Assembly (NCBI GenBank): GCA_009731375.1 | Contig: BJOX01000003.1 | Span: 580,394-603,842, forward strand | Origin: Paulinella micropora | Lineage: Eukaryota; Cercozoa; Imbricatea; Euglyphida | Reading direction: 5' to 3' | DNA: 23,449 bases | Shown here: one piece after another, positions 1-12,470 of the stretch | Layout of the letters: each line of letters begins with the position of its first letter | Position numbering within the stretch: position 1 is the first letter of the stretch | Position numbers and translations under genes: made by a program | Notes under the pieces: model-generated | What the model was told of the DNA's origin: nothing | Database searches by the model: none | The model's input: the letters and a program-made list of their open reading frames with translations, nothing else

Positions 1-100
1 GACCGGTATGTTCAATGAAAATACTGGTGGCACCGACGGGAATCGAACTGGCGACAGGGCCCAGATGGTAGAACTTGACCACTGGGCTATCACGGTGTCC
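1..100 (-). mobile_element. tRNA-derived SINE-like head, truncated by window edge
   Basis: This is the reverse complement of the tRNA-like segment at 1745-1843 and is nearly identical to it. Read on the minus strand it carries a Pol III A-box-like TAGCCCAGTGG and a B-box-like AGTTCGATTCC at tRNA spacing, followed by GGTGCCACCA. The body of the element would lie outside the window to the left. It is flanked inward by an (AAT)n tract at 104-164, as the other copy is. It is a repeat rather than a working tRNA gene, because the stems pair imperfectly and it sits in a repeated block. Confidence 0.6.
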
Positions 101-102
101 AA

Positions 103-164
<62 letters not shown>
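101..164. repeat. (AAT)n microsatellite
   Basis: About 20 uninterrupted AAT units lie between the SINE head and the left inverted-repeat arm. They mirror the (ATT)n tract at 1699-1743 in the right arm. Confidence 0.95.
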
Positions 165-165
<1 letters not shown>

Positions 166-590
166 TAGGGGCTACGCCAACACCTGAAAGGATGGTTTGC
201 GCTGCGCTTCTTTGCGCACAGCTACCCCCCTCCTCTTCCCATCAGCACTTCTTTTCTATTTTTCACATGCACAATTTTAACAGCCTTGGAGCAATCTCAG
301 CCATTAATTTTGGCACTACTTTGTCATCACATTCGAATTTCATAATTTCAACTATATTTCATAATTTCAACTATATGCCTAAAAAAGAGCTCGTGACAAG
401 CTTGCGAAAACACAAAGAATCAGCCTCTAAGCCCTCTGGCACAACTCTTAGAGTCATGGAGCATTCTCAGCCATTCATTTGGCACTACTTTGCCAAAATC
501 TTCGTAAATCTCTATTTCAACTGGTTCAGTGCCTAGAGCGCGTCTCGAGGTTGTGAAAACCAAAAAAGCAGCCTCTCAACCCTTCTGGCA
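165..590. repeat. Left arm of a large inverted repeat (dispersed element)
   Basis: Sequence from about 165 to 590 is the diverged reverse complement of about 1255-1700. Shared landmarks include the block around CGCCAACACCTG, a block around CAGCCTTGGAGCA, the repeated CAGCCATTCATTT, a block with CTATTTCAACTGGTTCA, and GAGCGCGTCTCGAGGTTGT. No coding signal matches a known family. The open frames here are short and Pro/Ser-rich and look incidental. Confidence 0.75.
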
Positions 591-932
591 CAACTTTGGG
601 AGCCTTGGAGCATTCTCAGCCATTCATTCTGGCGCCGGCAAATTCGCTTCGGGTACGTACAATTGCAGGGCTGGGAGGGCCCCCCCNNNNNNNNNNACAG
701 GGTACGTTCTATTGCCGGAGGTCACCTTCTGACACAACTCTTAGAGCCTTGGAGCATTCTCAGCCATTCATATATTCGCTTCGGGTACGTACAATTGCGG
801 GGCTTGGGTTCCGGGGGGGGAGGGCCCCCCGGACCCCGCCTTCCCCATCGACAGGGTACGTTCATTGCCGAAGGTACCGGCAAGTACTCACAAAAAAACA
901 ACCCCCCAGCATTTCCGCACCCCTGTCCCTAT
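591..932. repeat. Locally duplicated repeat units between the arms
   Basis: The unit with AGCCTTGGAGCATTCTCAGC followed by TTCGCTTCGGGTACGTACAA occurs at about 601-670 and again at about 750-800. Each copy is followed by a GC-rich GAGGGCCCCCC stretch and a GGGTACGTTC block. A 10-N gap at 687-696 falls in the first GC-rich stretch. No gene is visible. Confidence 0.7.
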
Positions 933-1196
933 GAATCATGGTTTGTGGGAACCAGGAGGAGTTGGGAGCTCATATTTGCAGGGTAGCTAGCCCCAGACTC
1001 GTTCTCGATGCTGGTAGATTTTTTTTTTTGGAATTCACGCAAGTATTTGCGTTAGGGAAGTGTCCTGAATGCCGAAATTCCTTGTTTATTTCCGCAACCC
1101 TGTCCCAATCAATCATGGTTTGTGGGAACCAGGAGGAGTTGCGAGCTCATATTTGCAGGGTGGCTAGCCCCAGACTCGACCTTGATGCTGATAGGA
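933..1196 (+). repeat. Direct repeat, two ~80-bp units
   Basis: An approximately 80-bp unit beginning ATCATGGTTTGTGGGAACCA and ending near CCCCAGACTCG occurs at about 936-1012 and again at about 1116-1193, with only a few differences. The spacer at 1013-1115 contains a T-run and a block with TATTTGCGTTAGGG that partly recurs at 17821. This is non-coding repeated sequence. Confidence 0.8.
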
Positions 1197-1254
1197 GATA
1201 GAGAGGGAGAAAGAGTGTGTGTGTGAGAGAGAGAGAGAGAGAAAAAGATAGAGA

Positions 1255-1564
1255 GGCTGATTTTTTGGTTTTTACAACCTCGGGACGCGCTCTAGGTGGT
1301 GAACCAGTTGAAATAGAGATTTGCGAAGATTCTGGCAAAGTGCCAAAACGAATGGCTGAGAATGCTGCAAGGCTCTAATTGTGCCAGAGGGGTTTAGAGG
1401 CTGGATATGGTTGAAATTATGAAATTCGAATGTCATGACAAAGTAGTGCCACAATGAATGGCTCAGATTGCTCCAAGGCTGTAAAACTTGTGCATATGAG
1501 AATGAGAGGAAAAGCGACCTTGGGAAGGGGATGAAAGGGGTGTGGGGGGTTGGGGGACGGGCGG

Positions 1565-1646
<82 letters not shown>

Positions 1647-1695
1647 GCGCGAAGCGCACTGCAACCATCCTTCCAGGTGTTGGCGCAGCCCATGG

Positions 1696-1700
<5 letters not shown>
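1255..1700. repeat. Right arm of the large inverted repeat
   Basis: This is the reverse complement, with divergence, of the left arm at 165-590. A 78-base poly(G) run at 1568-1645 is inserted where the left arm has only ACCCCCCTCCTC. The arm ends at (ATT)n at 1699-1743 and leads straight into the tRNA-like segment, mirroring the left edge. Confidence 0.75.
1568..1645. repeat. Poly(G) homopolymer, 78 nt
   Basis: An uninterrupted G run. Tracts of this length are often miscounted in assemblies. The apparent poly-Gly or poly-Pro reading frames across it are not credible proteins. Confidence 0.95.
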
Positions 1701-1744
<44 letters not shown>

Positions 1745-2010
1745 GGACACCGTGATAGCCCAGTGGTCAAGTTCTACCATCTGGGCCCTGTCGCCAGTTC
1801 GATTCCCGTCGGTGCCACCAGTATTTTCATTGAACATACCGGTCCGTCTGGACCAGTATTTTCCTTGAACATACCGGTCCGTCTGGAAGTGTTGGAACTG
1901 CCCTTGCGGGGGTGTCATTACAGCCTATCGTCAATTCTTCGTACTCCCCTCACGGGTGAGACGATGGAGGCGCATGTGCAGAAATGCATCAGCCATTGAC
2001 AGAGAAGCAC
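1745..2010 (+). mobile_element. tRNA-derived SINE-like element
   Basis: The head at 1745-1820 looks like a tRNA: A-box-like TAGCCCAGTGG at about 1755-1765, B-box-like AGTTCGATTCC at 1796-1806, and a 3' end of GGTGCCACCA. The body follows, starting with a 35-bp unit containing CATACCGGTCCGTCTGGA duplicated in tandem (about 1818-1852 and 1853-1887). It then runs through a unique part with CCTCACGGGTGAGACGATGG to about 2010, and ends in a (TTA/ATT)n tail at 2011-2075. Head, body and A/T-rich microsatellite tail are the usual SINE layout. The family is not one I can name. Confidence 0.65.
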
Positions 2011-2100
2011 TATTATTATTATCATTATTATTATTAGTATTATTATTATTAATAATGATAAATATTATTATTGTTGTTGTTGTTGTTAGCAGTAGTATTG

Positions 2101-2170
<70 letters not shown>
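2011..2170. repeat. Trinucleotide arrays (ATT)n, (GTT)n, (GTA)n
   Basis: ATT-type units at 2011-2075 are followed by GTT units and then a long pure (GTA/TAG)n block at 2098-2170. On the minus strand this lies immediately downstream of the last recognised kinase exon, so it is the start of that gene's next intron. Confidence 0.95.
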
Positions 2171-2172
<2 letters not shown>

Positions 2173-2178
2173 CAGCAC

Positions 2179-6672
<4,494 letters not shown>

Positions 6673-7110
6673 CTGCCGCAGCTCTTGACCGCTGCTCCGC
6701 CCCGAACACTCCCCCGCGCCAGTCCTCTCCTCCTTCTTTTCGCCTCCCCTTGCCCTTTCCCCTGCTTCTTCTCGTGGCTCGGTCGTGGCTGCCGCGGCTG
6801 GCGCGCGCGTGGTGGCGCGGTCGGGCTGTGCGCAGGGCCGTTCAGTGGCGGGCAGTGAGCCGGTGCGCGCGTGCAGCAAGGAAAAGCAGCGCTTGGCGGG
6901 CGGCGCGGCGGGGCGGCTTGGGGCGGGCGTGGGGGCACAGAGCCAACAGGCGGACAGAGCCAGCCCAAGTGCCAAGACCGGCCGCCGCCCGCCTAGCCAA
7001 CGCAGCTGCATGCAACAACACGGCCTGAACTGCTTGCTGGAAGGAGCGCTGACGACGCTGCCGCTTGCGATCTGCACAGCACACTGGTCGAGCAAGCGTG
7101 TCCTCTGGCA
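6673..7110. other. GC-rich island, possible 5' end of the kinase gene
   Basis: About 440 nt are strikingly GC-rich compared with the flanks. On the minus strand one frame is open from about 7095 into the LQVGGK exon, with an ATG near 7011. The predicted product is Ala/Pro/Arg-rich and resembles no domain. It may be an N-terminal extension, a 5' untranslated region or a CpG-rich promoter. No TATA box or other core element stands out. Confidence 0.35.
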
Positions 7111-7115
7111 ATGTA

Positions 7116-7356
7116 TACAAGTACATATACATGAACATTTTCATGTGCACATACACATACACATACATAGAAATATACATATACCAATATATATACATAT
7201 GCATATCCATATCCATATCCAATCCATATCCATATCCATATCTATATCCATATCCATATCCATATCCATATCCATATCCATATCCACATCCACATCCATA
7301 TCACATCCACATCCACATCCACATCCACATGCATATGCATATGCATATATGCATGG
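7116..7356. repeat. ATACAT-type and (CATATC)n hexanucleotide arrays
   Basis: ACATAC-like units from about 7116 pass into CATATC units at 7202-7285, then CATCCA and GCATAT variants up to about 7350. The period is six throughout, with the unit changing in blocks. Confidence 0.9.
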
Positions 7357-7826
7357 CTTTACACTTTACGCTTTACACTTTACGCTTTACACTTTACGCT
7401 TTACACTTTACTTTTAACACTTTACTTTTAACACTTTACTTTAACACTTTACTTTTGACACTTTACTTTCAACACTTTTAACACTTTTAACACTTTACTT
7501 TGAACACTTTACTTTGAACACTTTACTTTTGACACTTTACTTTTGACACTTTACTTTTGACACTTTACTTTTGACACTTTACTTTTGACACTTTACTTTT
7601 GACACTTTACTTTTGACACTTTACTTTTGACACTGACACTTTACTTTTAACACTTTACTTTTAACACCTTACTTTTAACACCTTACTTTTAACACCTTAC
7701 TTTTGACACCTTACTTTTGACACCTTACTTTTGACACTTTACTTTTGACACTTTACTTTTGACACTTTACTTTTGACACTTTACTTTTGACACTTTACTT
7801 TTGACACTTTACTTTTGGCACTTTAC
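7357..7826. repeat. 14-bp minisatellite, about 33 units
   Basis: The tandem unit is ACACTTTACTTTTG, with block variants: ACACTTTACGCTTT at the left edge, ACACTTTACTTTTA next, then mostly ACACTTTACTTTTG, with ACACCTTACTTTTA in the middle. Minor indels occur around 7465-7490 and 7632-7640. Apparent frames through it are not genes. Confidence 0.92.
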
Positions 7827-8390
7827 CCATACATATACACATACCCATACATGTACGTATACGTAAAACTTATCCATATCCATATCCATCCACATCCACA
7901 TCCATATCCATGTCCATGTCCATGTCCATGTCCACACCCATACCCATACCCATACCCATACCCAGATCCAGATCCAGATCCAGATCCAGATCCAGATCCA
8001 GATCCAGCCAGATCCAGATCCAGATCCATATTAACATCCATATCCATATCCATATACACAGACATAGACATCATATACATAGACATAGACATAGACATCA
8101 TATACATAGGCATAGACATAGACATCATATACATAGACATAGACATAGACATAGACATAGACACAGACACAGACACAGACACAGACACAGACACAGACAC
8201 AGACACAGACACACAGACACACAGACACACAGACACAGACGTAGACGTAGACGTAGACGTAGACGTGGACGTGGACGTGGACGTAGACATAGACACAGAC
8301 ATAGACATAGACATAGACATAGACATAGACATAGACATAGACATAGACATAGACATAGACATAGACATAGACATAGACATAGACATTCCT
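7827..8390. repeat. Compound hexanucleotide array
   Basis: Successive blocks share a six-base period: CCATAT, CCATGT, ACCCAT, CCAGAT (about 7964-8025), CATAGA with interspersed CATCAT (8060-8160), CACAGA (8161-8240), GTAGAC/GTGGAC (8240-8290) and CATAGA again (8290-8386). Frames through it read as dipeptide repeats and are not credible coding sequence. Confidence 0.93.
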
Positions 8391-8710
8391 CAACTTTGAA
8401 AATGTTGTGTTCGTTGTTGTTTTTAGGCTGAGAACAAGCACTTCAAAAATGCTGGACTTGTGGCAAAAGGACCCTGTTCTTTGGCAACAGACAGATTTCT
8501 TTGGCAACAGACGGATTTCTCGGGCAGGTTCATTGTAGTGGCTGAAAATGTCAAAGGAAGTTTTCAATATTTCCATCAAATGTGAAGGAGTAACTCGACC
8601 TGTCGAGCTGCCTCAAATTGCAACAGGTCTTTGCAACGAAGGAGTCAGTACTAGAGTTCTGTTTACATCTTGCCTCAATCTTCCTTTTTATTATTCTCCC
8701 CCCCCCCCTT
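8391..8710. other. Unique sequence, no gene recognised
   Basis: About 320 nt contain a short direct repeat, TTCTTTGGCAACAGACAGAT, at about 8480-8520. A small open frame begins at 8548 but matches nothing I know. A poly(C) run near 8700 leads into the first LINE 3'-end copy. Confidence 0.5.
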
Positions 8711-8715
8711 CCCAA

Positions 8716-8862
8716 TCTTCTTCTTCTTCGCTTTTATTGAGAGAACAATTTTATAATTGGACTCAGGGAACGTCCACGTGAAAAGTACAGCTAGTAAGTT
8801 ATACCTTTAACTAAGGTCTGGAAACCTAGTTATTCAATCGAGCGTATAGGAAAATAGTTATT

Positions 8863-8872
<10 letters not shown>
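8716..8872 (-). mobile_element. 5'-truncated LINE 3' end (copy 1)
   Basis: On the minus strand this ends in TTCTCTCAATAAAAGCGAAG and continues as GAA units, the same ending as the full element at about 8935. It matches 8950-9075 closely (blocks around CCTGAGTCC and TAACTTACTA) but stops after about 140 nt. A short 3'-end copy with a conserved terminus and a microsatellite tail is what aborted target-primed reverse transcription leaves. Confidence 0.65.
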
Positions 8873-8927
<55 letters not shown>

Positions 8928-8951
8928 TCTTCTTCTTCTTCTTCTTCTTCT
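8865..8951. repeat. (CT)n and (CTT)n tract
   Basis: CT units at 8865-8924 join CTT units at 8925-8951. Read on the minus strand, the GAA units follow directly on the 3' terminus of the full-length LINE and may be its tail. Confidence 0.9.
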
Positions 8952-9238
8952 TCGCTTTTATTGAGAGAACAATTTTACAATCGGGCTCAGGGAACGTCCA
9001 CGTGAAAAGTATAGATAGTAAGTTATACCTTTATCTAAGGTGGAAACCTAGTTATTCAGTTGATCGTATTAAAGGAAAATATTAAATTTGTATTTAGCGG
9101 CTCGGTGTTATATATATCTAGTATTAATATTATTAATAAAAATATTTATGTTTAGATATATTCAGTAGTGATAATATAATATGATATGAATATATATGTT
9201 ATTGTAAAAGTGTAGTAGTTTATGTCTGGCGGCCCCCC

Positions 9239-9276
9239 CTCTCTTTTTCTTTTTCGTGAGAAAAAGTGAAAGAGAG
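9239..9276 (-). other. Imperfect 17-bp hairpin in LINE 3' UTR
   Basis: The arms 9239-9255 and 9260-9276 are complementary at 15 of 17 positions around the 4-nt loop GTGA. The arms are runs of pyrimidine and purine. It could serve as a reverse-transcriptase recognition structure, but that is inference. Confidence 0.55.
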
Positions 9277-9414
9277 AGGAGGAAGTTGGGGCTGTGCGTG
9301 GTTGACCATATACGTTGGCTGATCCGGGGAGTTCTCCTTCAAGTAGCAGACAGGGGAGCAAACTTGTTGTTCCATCGTTTTTTTTTTTTTTGCGAGTGTT
9401 TATATTTATAGATA

Positions 9415-9785
9415 TTATGATGTTTGTTGATGTTTGAGTAGGTATGTCATTAGTGCTGTTTTGAATGGTTTTATTTTTGTTTCATCTGTTATATTTTTTG
9501 GGATTGATTTCCATTGATCAGCGAAGATCTTGGTGAGATATGGGTCTTTGTGATTGACAAAGAGGCTGCTTTTAGTTGAGTATCGCGTTTTGTATGAATG
9601 TATGGTATTGATTGGGGTAAAGGTGTTATTGTGGAGTGGTCTGTTGAGGTGTTTTTTAGGGTAAATGAATGGGTGATTTTCTATGCATACACGGAGTGTA
9701 TATAGGTGGGTGATGTCAAGTAGTTTCAGTTGGTTTAGTATTGGTTTGGTGTGCGCGCGGTAATGTGTTTTTGCAATTATTCTGA
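9415..9785 (-). pseudogene. Frameshifted C-terminal part of LINE ORF2
   Basis: Immediately beyond the ORF2 stop at 9788-9786 another frame stays open for about 122 codons and ends at TAA 9417-9415. It reads IAKTHYRAHTKP, DITHLYTLRVC and YSTKSSLFVNHK, a His/Leu/Tyr-rich tail like that following the RT domain in CR1/Jockey-type ORF2 proteins. The switch falls at a six-A run (9794-9789), where a seventh A would restore the frame. The break could be real or a sequencing or assembly miscount. Confidence 0.75.
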
Positions 9786-12470
9786 TTATTTTTTATGTAT
9801 TTTTATGAGTGGTTGTATGTATTTCTTTTTGTTGTCATGCGTCCCCCAGATGGAGATGTTTTGTATGAGGTGTGGGTAAATGTGTGTGTAGTATAATTGT
9901 TTCATTGTTTTTATGTTTAGATATCTTTTAGCATGAAGCAATGAGTTGATTGTGGGTTGGAGTTTACGGATTATGTTATTGATGTGTTGATCATATTTAA
10001 GGTTGTGTTGTAGTGTTATTCCCAGGAGTTTTGCATGTTTGCATTGCTCGAGGGTGTGGTTGTTTATTGTTATTGTGATATCTTGTTTTGTTTTGTGAAA
10101 AATTGTGTATGTTGTTTTTGTTGGGTTCGGTACTAGGTTATTAGAGTGGAAGTAATTTATTAATTTTGTTATTTCTATTTGTGTTTTTTGTTGTAGGTCT
10201 GTGGGAGTTTTGGATGTTATTATGAGTGTTGTGTCGTCTGCATATGTATATACTGTTCCTTGTTGTATGATATTGATTATGTCATTGATATAGAGTAGGA
10301 AAAAGGTAGTTGATAATGTGCTTCCTTGTGGTATGCCGTGTGTGATGGTGCGTTTGTAAGATTTACCATATTGTGTGTGGACCTCTTGGGTGCGGTTCGA
10401 GAAGTAGGATGCAAAGAATTGGACTGTTTCTTCGTTGAAATTAAAATTTCGCCGAAGTTTGTCCAGTAGCTTTGAATGCTCTACTGTGTCGTACGCTTTT
10501 GAGAGGTCCACATACAATGCTAGCACTAATTCTTCTTTGTCTTTATGTTTTTGTATTTGGTTTATTATTGTTTGGATTGTCATGGTTGTGTTTGAGTTAG
10601 GTCGGAATGCGTATTGTGTGTGTGATATTATGTTATGTTTTGTTAGGTGGTCCATTATTTGTTTATTTATTATCGTGTCAAACACTTTAGCTATTATGGG
10701 TAGTAGTGATATCGGTCTGTAGTTGGCTGGCATGCTTGTGTCACTTGCTTTGTATAGTTCAATTACTTTTGTTGTTTTGAGTGCATCTGGGTATTTATTT
10801 TCGTTTATGGCTTTGTTGAAAAGGTTGGTGAGTATAGGTGTGAGGGAGGCATGCATGTCTTTTATAAGTGTTGGTTTTATTTTATATATGTCCTCTGCTT
10901 TATCTCTGTTTATGTTTTTAAGTGTTTTGTTTACAATGTCTTCTGTTGTGTTATGTAGTTTGAAGCTTGGGTATGTTTGTTTGTTTTCTTCCGCTTTCTC
11001 TTCTTGTTGTTGTTTATGTTCGATTGTTGGTATGCTGTTGCTTGTTTTTTTGCCTATTGTTATGTAATGATCGTTGAGTGCGTTTGCTATTTCTATTGGG
11101 TCTGTGTATGTTTTGTTGTTGTATTGTATTGTGGTTGGTGACACTCTCGGTGGTTTGTTGTTAGGTACTAACTCTCTGAGTTTTCTGTGTTGTTTCTTTG
11201 GGTTGTTTTTATTTTCTTCTAGCGTCTTCATTATTTCGTCTTTTTTGGCTTTGTGTATTATTTTGTCGACTTTGTACTTCTGTAGTCTGTATGTTTGTTT
11301 GTTTTCTGCTGTCGAGTTATCTCTCCATTTTTTATATAGTAGGTGCTTTTTTCTTATTTGCCTCTTTATTATGGGGTTGCACCAGCTCTTTCTTCTATTA
11401 CTTTGTTTAGGCTTTCGTTCGAAGTGTTCTATAACTTTTGTTATTGTTGTTTGTATGTATCTAAATTTTTGGTTTGTGTCGCTGTTTTCTGTGTTGTCTT
11501 GTGTGATGTATTCTAACTGTGTTTTGAGGTTTGCTAGGATTGTGTCTTTGTTTTTCTCATATATGCTTTTGGTGAGTGTGGGTGTGTTGTTTGTGTCTGG
11601 TTTTTTTGTGCGGGTGTGTATTATTGCGTATATGGGATGATGGTCTGATACGCATGGGCTTATGATGTTTGATTCTATGTTAGCATTAATGTTGGTGATT
11701 ATCATGTCTATGAGTGTGTGGGATGTTGTGTGGACCATGTCGTGTCTCGTTGCTTTTGTTATTGTAGTGTAGAGGTTGTTGTGTATCATTAGGTTTTGAA
11801 AATCTGTGTGTGGTTTATGTATGTTGTCAAGTAGGTTGTAGTTAATGTCGCCTACCAGTGTTATTGTGCTTGTGGGTGTTTTGTGTAGTATGCTGTTTAT
11901 GTTATTTTGTAATGCGTGTGTGAATTGTTTGTCTATGAGTGGGCGTCTGTACATACCTATTATTGTGTGTATTGGTTTATTTTTAAGTTTATTATTATAT
12001 ATTCTTAGAGTTAGTGGTGTTTTGCATGAGTCCGATATGGTTTGTTTGTCGTCTATTGTGATGTGCATGTTGCTTTTATAATATATTGAGATGTCGATGT
12101 GATGTTTAGCTATGTATGTAGGGATAGGGAATGCGTTGTTACTGATTGATTGGTTGATGTAGTTATCTGTGAGTATGATGATGTCTGGTTGGAATGGTAG
12201 GAGTTGTAGGTGTGTGATTAGGTTTTGATAATGTGCTTTGAGGGAGTGGATGTTGGTGTGATATATTGTGAGTGTATTGTTGTGTGCGTTATTGTTGTTT
12301 TTATTGTTATTATTATTGTTATTATTGTTATTATTGTTGTTGTTTTTTATGTTCTTATTATATGTTTTATTTTTGTTATTTTTAGAGGTGAGAGACAGGT
12401 ATGGTTTGAAGGATTGTGGGAGGAGGTTAGGGTGGACGAGATGATTTGGGGGTTTATTTTGAGAGCTCAT
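9786..12470 (-). CDS. LINE ORF2: endonuclease-reverse transcriptase
   Basis: An 894-residue frame beginning at the ATG that directly follows the ORF1 stop. Residues about 30-62 are an Asn-rich tract from an (AAT)/(AAC) microsatellite. The endonuclease domain (about 65-280) shows HTNIHSLKAH, ILTDNYIN in the position of the usual LTET, GMYRRP, LVGDINYN, TLIDMIITN and VSDHHP. The RT domain (about 540-800) shows YRPISLLPIIAK, AFRPNSNTTM, LYVDLSKAYDTVEH, GIPQGSTLST and YADDTTLI, the last holding the catalytic Asp pair. The protein copies its own RNA at a nicked target site. It ends early at IKIHKK because of a frameshift, with the rest in another frame to 9415. The LTET glutamate is replaced by Asp, an oddity for the nuclease. 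Confidence 0.92.
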   Translation of the reverse strand: MSSQNKPPNHLVHPNLLPQSFKPYLSLTSKNNKNKTYNKNIKNNNNNNNNNNNNNNKNNNNAHNNTLTIYHTNIHSLKAHYQNLITHLQLLPFQPDIIILTDNYINQSISNNAFPIPTYIAKHHIDISIYYKSNMHITIDDKQTISDSCKTPLTLRIYNNKLKNKPIHTIIGMYRRPLIDKQFTHALQNNINSILHKTPTSTITLVGDINYNLLDNIHKPHTDFQNLMIHNNLYTTITKATRHDMVHTTSHTLIDMIITNINANIESNIISPCVSDHHPIYAIIHTRTKKPDTNNTPTLTKSIYEKNKDTILANLKTQLEYITQDNTENSDTNQKFRYIQTTITKVIEHFERKPKQSNRRKSWCNPIIKRQIRKKHLLYKKWRDNSTAENKQTYRLQKYKVDKIIHKAKKDEIMKTLEENKNNPKKQHRKLRELVPNNKPPRVSPTTIQYNNKTYTDPIEIANALNDHYITIGKKTSNSIPTIEHKQQQEEKAEENKQTYPSFKLHNTTEDIVNKTLKNINRDKAEDIYKIKPTLIKDMHASLTPILTNLFNKAINENKYPDALKTTKVIELYKASDTSMPANYRPISLLPIIAKVFDTIINKQIMDHLTKHNIISHTQYAFRPNSNTTMTIQTIINQIQKHKDKEELVLALYVDLSKAYDTVEHSKLLDKLRRNFNFNEETVQFFASYFSNRTQEVHTQYGKSYKRTITHGIPQGSTLSTTFFLLYINDIINIIQQGTVYTYADDTTLIITSKTPTDLQQKTQIEITKLINYFHSNNLVPNPTKTTYTIFHKTKQDITITINNHTLEQCKHAKLLGITLQHNLKYDQHINNIIRKLQPTINSLLHAKRYLNIKTMKQLYYTHIYPHLIQNISIWGTHDNKKKYIQPLIKIHKK

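Noticed and set aside
1745-1820. A functional tRNA gene
   Set aside because: The A- and B-boxes are good, but the acceptor arm pairs poorly, the copy continues into a repeated body, and an inverted copy lies at 1-100. A SINE fits better.
1463-1999. Long frames rich in Gly, Pro, Ile or Tyr across the poly(G) and (ATT)n tracts
   Set aside because: They are translations of homopolymer and microsatellite sequence with no domain or conserved motif, and they span a SINE.
7815-8579. Frames of 170-194 codons over the hexanucleotide array
   Set aside because: A six-base period is open in every frame and gives dipeptide repeats. There is no gene evidence.
9378-9391. The 14-A run (minus strand) as the true 3' end of the LINE
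   Set aside because: The sequence further on (8952-9085) recurs as 5'-truncated fragments with a common terminus, so the element more likely ends there. It remains possible if those fragments are a separate repeat.
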